Assembly (NCBI GenBank): GCA_050952125.1
Contig: JBMNKK010000003.1
Location: forward strand, 310,001-374,000
DNA length: 64,000 nucleotides
Source: UBA3951 sp050952125
GTDB taxonomy: Bacteria > Bacillota > Sulfobacillia > Fermentithermobacillales > Fermentithermobacillaceae
Direction: 5' to 3'
Shown: positions 61,116-64,000 of the stretch, piece by piece
How the letters are laid out: each line of letters starts with the position of its first letter
Numbering within the stretch: the stretch's first letter is position 1
The notes under the pieces: generated by a model
The model's input: the letters and a program-made list of their open reading frames with translations, nothing else
Databases searched by the model: none
What the model was told of the DNA's origin: nothing
Translations under genes and position numbers: made by a program

Positions 61116-61141
61116 CCTTCCACCTCGCTTCACTAGGGATT

Positions 61142-61852
61142 TCACTTGAGGTTGCTGATGTTGATCGAAGACAGAGTCAGAAAGATAGCCCCGTTCCCCA
61201 ACACCCACAGCCCTATCGAGCCCCAGAGAACCGATAAGCCTAACGGAGTGGACAGGGCCTGCGTCAGAAGTGAAGGATCGTGCCAGTAGGTTATCGCACC
61301 AATGAGCCAAGGCATTGCGGATAGTAGGAAAGCCGTGAGCCGCGACTCGGTCATCTTCGCCTTTGCTGCTCTGTGCATGGCGCGCTTTCTTGTTAGGTTT
61401 TCCGCCGTGTGGCACAGGAGGGAAGGCAAATCACTTCCCGCGACAAGCCCGATTTCAACCGCTTCTACCAGCCTGCGTGACTCGAATGAACCTTCCGAAC
61501 CTGACCGCAGCGCTTGAAGAATCGGGGCCCCCCCTTCGTACGCCCGAGTTGCCCCTCTCAACAACTCATAGGGCCCTCCGGAGCCCTCCTCAGCCACGCC
61601 CCTTACGGCTTGCTGCAAAGTCTCTCCTGCTCTCAGGTGGAACGCGATCGAATAGAACACGTCTTCCCAAATGCCTGGAGCTGCGGAACCCTTCAGTCGG
61701 TTTCGGAACTTTGCCAGCAACTTTACGAGGTGCAGACTTGCGGACTTGCCCGGAACCGGCGGTACAGCCCAATAGGGTGTTCGCAAGAAACCGACGTACA
61801 GGGTTGCGGCATATACGGTCAGTGCAGTCAAGACTCCTGCTCCGATACGCAT
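61142..61852 (-). CDS. tadB: Tad pilus inner-membrane platform protein TadB
   Basis: About 236 residues from ATG 61852 (GGAGGGTG upstream; GTG 61858 is an alternative). It has an N-terminal hydrophobic helix (IGAGVLTALTVYAATLYVGF), the GspF-like T2SSF domain (FYSIAFHLRAGETLQQAVRG, LVEAVEIGLVAGSDLPSLLC) and two C-terminal membrane helices (AFLLSAMPWLIGAITYWHD and SVLWGSIGLWVLGNGAIFLT). It overlaps the tadA end by about 25 bases. Confidence 0.88.
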   Translation of the reverse strand: MRIGAGVLTALTVYAATLYVGFLRTPYWAVPPVPGKSASLHLVKLLAKFRNRLKGSAAPGIWEDVFYSIAFHLRAGETLQQAVRGVAEEGSGGPYELLRGATRAYEGGAPILQALRSGSEGSFESRRLVEAVEIGLVAGSDLPSLLCHTAENLTRKRAMHRAAKAKMTESRLTAFLLSAMPWLIGAITYWHDPSLLTQALSTPLGLSVLWGSIGLWVLGNGAIFLTLSSINISNLK

Positions 61853-63156
61853 TCGCACCCTCCTCTCAGTTTCCTCGCGGCCTCTCTAAGTCTGGCGGCC
61901 ACGCGATCGTCCACCTTCTCAACAAAGAACTGCGGCAGTTCGCCCGCTCCGGAAGAGCGCTCTCGGGGATAGACAGAGATTGACCGCAGTTCGCCACATT
62001 CCAACCCAGCCAACGCTATCTCGACTACTCGCCGCTCACCGCCCTCAACGCGAGCTTGCTGCACAATGACATCTACGGCAGAGCCTATCCACGATTGGAG
62101 TACGTTCAGAGGGACGGCGTCTTCAGACATCAGGGCCATGGCAGTGAGCCGGGCCAGGCAATCTTTGGGAGAGTTGGCGTGCACGGTACTCAAGCACCCT
62201 TCATGGCCTGTATTCATGGCGGCAATCAGGTCGAGAGTCTCCTTACCTCTGCACTCACCGATTATCAGGCGGTCCGGTCTCATACGAAGTGCGTTTCTCA
62301 GCAAGTCGCGCACCGTGACCTCTCCCTTGCCCTCCAGGCTCTCCGGGCGCGTCTCCAGGTACAAAGCGTGGTGGTTTGACAGACGGATCTCGGAGGAGTC
62401 TTCAATCACGATTATCCGCTCCCCCTCCATCACGGCGTTTGCCAGCACATTGAGGGTAGTCGTCTTGCCGGTGCCGCTTCCGCCCGAAACAACGATGTCG
62501 AGCCTCGCTTCCACACAAGCTTTAAGGAAGTCTGCCGACTCCGGCGTGAGAGTCCCGAGGCTCACCAACTCGTCGAAGGTACTGAGCCGCTTCGGAAAAC
62601 GCCTTATCGTGAGAACCGGACCTGAAAGAGATAGTGGCGGAATTACGGCGTTGACTCTCGAGCCGTCGGAGAGTCTCGCGTCAACGTACGGTGAGGAGCG
62701 ATCAACTCGCCTCCCGACGCTGCCTACGATGCGGTTTATGAGGTCGAGCACGTGCTTGTCGTCGGTAAATGCAGCCTCTGTCTTGTACAGCCGGCCCGCT
62801 CGTTCGACGTAGATCTCGTGAGGTCCGTTGACCATGATCTCGGTGACCTCGGGGTCGTCCAGGAACTCGTCGATCGGTCCAAGGCCGCAGAGTTCCTGGA
62901 CTATCCGCTCCGCTAGATCCCGTCTCGTAAGCCGCCCTACATACAGATCCTGGGAGACGATGAGGTCCGTGACGAGAGCTGTCACTTCTCGCCGCTTGTC
63001 CCTCGATAGCCGCGCCTCCATCACAAGAGCGGCGTGGGTCTCAATTGCCTTCTCGCGGATCGAGTTTATGACATCTTCAAAAGACTTCTCCCTCGCGGTC
63101 CTCACGCCGCTCACAGCCCGGTAAGGAGAAGACTCAAGTTTCTTGATCAGACTCAC
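61828..63156 (-). CDS. tadA: Tad pilus assembly ATPase TadA/CpaF
   Basis: A 442-residue secretion ATPase that powers Flp pilus assembly. Start GTG 63156 overlaps the tadZ stop (GTGA). The N-terminal domain holds FLDDPEVTEIMVNGPHEIYV, then Walker A GGSGTGKTT (225-233), the Asp box EDSSEIRL, Walker B LRMRPDRLIIGECRGKETLD and the His box GHEGCLSTVHANSP, all typical of CpaF/TadA. Confidence 0.95.
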   Translation of the reverse strand: MSLIKKLESSPYRAVSGVRTAREKSFEDVINSIREKAIETHAALVMEARLSRDKRREVTALVTDLIVSQDLYVGRLTRRDLAERIVQELCGLGPIDEFLDDPEVTEIMVNGPHEIYVERAGRLYKTEAAFTDDKHVLDLINRIVGSVGRRVDRSSPYVDARLSDGSRVNAVIPPLSLSGPVLTIRRFPKRLSTFDELVSLGTLTPESADFLKACVEARLDIVVSGGSGTGKTTTLNVLANAVMEGERIIVIEDSSEIRLSNHHALYLETRPESLEGKGEVTVRDLLRNALRMRPDRLIIGECRGKETLDLIAAMNTGHEGCLSTVHANSPKDCLARLTAMALMSEDAVPLNVLQSWIGSAVDVIVQQARVEGGERRVVEIALAGLECGELRSISVYPRERSSGAGELPQFFVEKVDDRVAARLREAARKLRGGCECVSEQES

Positions 63157-63968
63157 CAAAACAGCCCCTTTCGTCGGGATATCCTGCTTCCTTTGGGGGT
63201 TCTGCCGAGACCTGGCGAAAGTCGATTCAGAACGCTCCAAATCGCTTCAGATACCTCGTTCTTGGAGGAGAGGGCGAGGGGTCTGCCCTCGAAAACGGAG
63301 CGTTCCGCCAGCTTGCGATCGTCCGGAACGGCGCCCGCCAGGTCGACGCCGAGGAACTCTTCTACCTTGTTAAGCGGCATGAGAGAATCCTTGCTTGCTC
63401 GGTTAACTACAACAGCCATGGATGATGCCGGTATGCCCAATTTGGTGAATATCTCAATAGCCGAACGGCATTGCTTAAGTGCTGCAACATCCTGTGTCGC
63501 CACCAACACCACTTTTGAAGCAGCGTCGACACACTCGCCGACAATATCAGATGTCATGTCCGGCGCAGTATCCACGTACGTGAGGCCCCACCTCTTGGAG
63601 GCGAGAGACAGAACCGACTTCACGACTTCAGGTGTGACGAGGTCACACAGTTCAACCTGGCGTGGTCCGCATATGACGTTTAGACCTGAAGGGCCGTGAC
63701 GCTGGGCAAACTTATCGAGCCCCTCCGGGCGCGTGTCTGGCAGAACCGGTATGAGCTCGGTGATAGTAGGTCCATCCAAGAGGTCCAGGTGAACCGCAAC
63801 GTCACCCGAACACAAGTCCATATCGATGAGTACCGCGTTGCCGCGGGTGGCAATCGCGGCGGCGCAGGCGAGATTCGTCGCCAGGAAGGTCTTCCCCACT
63901 CCTCCCTTCGGGCTCCAAACCACAACCGTCTGAGAGGTGAGCACCTTCGCCCCTTCGCCGGTGTCCAT
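63153..63968 (-). CDS. tadZ: Tad pilus localisation ATPase TadZ/CpaE
   Basis: 271 residues of a ParA/MinD-type ATPase. The deviant Walker A SPKGGVGKTFLATNLA has KGGVGKT at 21-27, followed by LIDMDLCSGDVAVHLDLLDG and the Walker B region LTYVDTAPDM. TadZ places the pilus machine in the cell. ATG 63968 follows GAGGGCGCT; the reading frame stays open to the window edge at 64000, so a longer protein with an N-terminal receiver-like domain, as in many CpaE proteins, cannot be excluded. Confidence 0.9.
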   Translation of the reverse strand: MDTGEGAKVLTSQTVVVWSPKGGVGKTFLATNLACAAAIATRGNAVLIDMDLCSGDVAVHLDLLDGPTITELIPVLPDTRPEGLDKFAQRHGPSGLNVICGPRQVELCDLVTPEVVKSVLSLASKRWGLTYVDTAPDMTSDIVGECVDAASKVVLVATQDVAALKQCRSAIEIFTKLGIPASSMAVVVNRASKDSLMPLNKVEEFLGVDLAGAVPDDRKLAERSVFEGRPLALSSKNEVSEAIWSVLNRLSPGLGRTPKGSRISRRKGLFW

Positions 63969-64000
63969 AGCGCCCTCATCGCGTGTGCCTTTGGATGTGG

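Noticed and set aside
61116..61415. N-terminal extension of TadC
   Set aside because: It overlaps tadB in another phase; the GTG at 61115 has a proper ribosome site.

Overview
The window looks like chromosomal DNA of an endospore-forming member of the Bacillota (Firmicutes), of moderately high G+C and probably anaerobic. The evidence is a full-length sigK with its pro-sequence, the sleB-ypeB germination pair, CotF-type coat proteins, an RsfA-like regulator, a T-box leader on trpS, the alaS-ireB-ruvX-DUF1292-mltG gene set, SLH-anchored surface proteins and two aldo/keto reductases carrying ferredoxin domains. The exact lineage cannot be read from the sequence. The fructose-bisphosphate aldolase/phosphatase of archaeal type suggests a deep-branching or thermophilic clostridial group. 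No rRNA, tRNA or CRISPR array was seen. Almost every gene is on the minus strand.

Layout. 1-6150: trpS with its T-box leader, a LuxR-type regulator, yqeG, sigK, a class B penicillin-binding protein and an RsfA-like gene. 6155-9855: sugar and glycan genes (a GT4 glycosyltransferase, glgA, galT). 9976-13343: spore coat and germination genes (a repeat-rich CotF protein, a small coat-like protein, ypeB, sleB). 13426-24491: a long translation and housekeeping block, in transcription order proS, alaS, ireB, MFS/spermidine synthase-like, rhomboid, FBP aldolase/phosphatase, aldo/keto reductase, ruvX, DUF1292, mltG. The usual alaS-ireB-ruvX-DUF1292-mltG neighbourhood is split here by four extra genes. 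24608-30016: an MFS transporter, a DUF554 protein, a second Fe-S aldo/keto reductase, an M24 peptidase, a relic ABC transporter and a VapBC pair.

30192-47648 holds the most striking genes: a MalT-type LuxR regulator, a DUF2442 protein, a 2581-residue Ig-repeat secreted protein and a 2274-residue SLH-anchored protein. All are co-oriented with short gaps and together make a candidate giant surface assembly with its own regulator.

47857-64000 is an accessory region. A Tad (Flp) pilus locus (tadZ-tadA-tadB-tadC-flp-tadE-tadG) is followed by an AbrB/PIN toxin-antitoxin pair at 58473-63968. A second, decayed copy of the distal part (3' flp, tadE, tadG, antitoxin, toxin) lies at 49046-52766. The copy is split by two unknown secreted-protein genes. 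Between the copies are a DUF6431/DDE/AAA+ transposon, a NUDIX gene, a HEPN-MNT pair and several gene relics, including an AbrB fragment, a frameshifted Cys/His-rich gene and a transposase tail. Together they show repeated insertion, duplication and decay beside the pilus locus.
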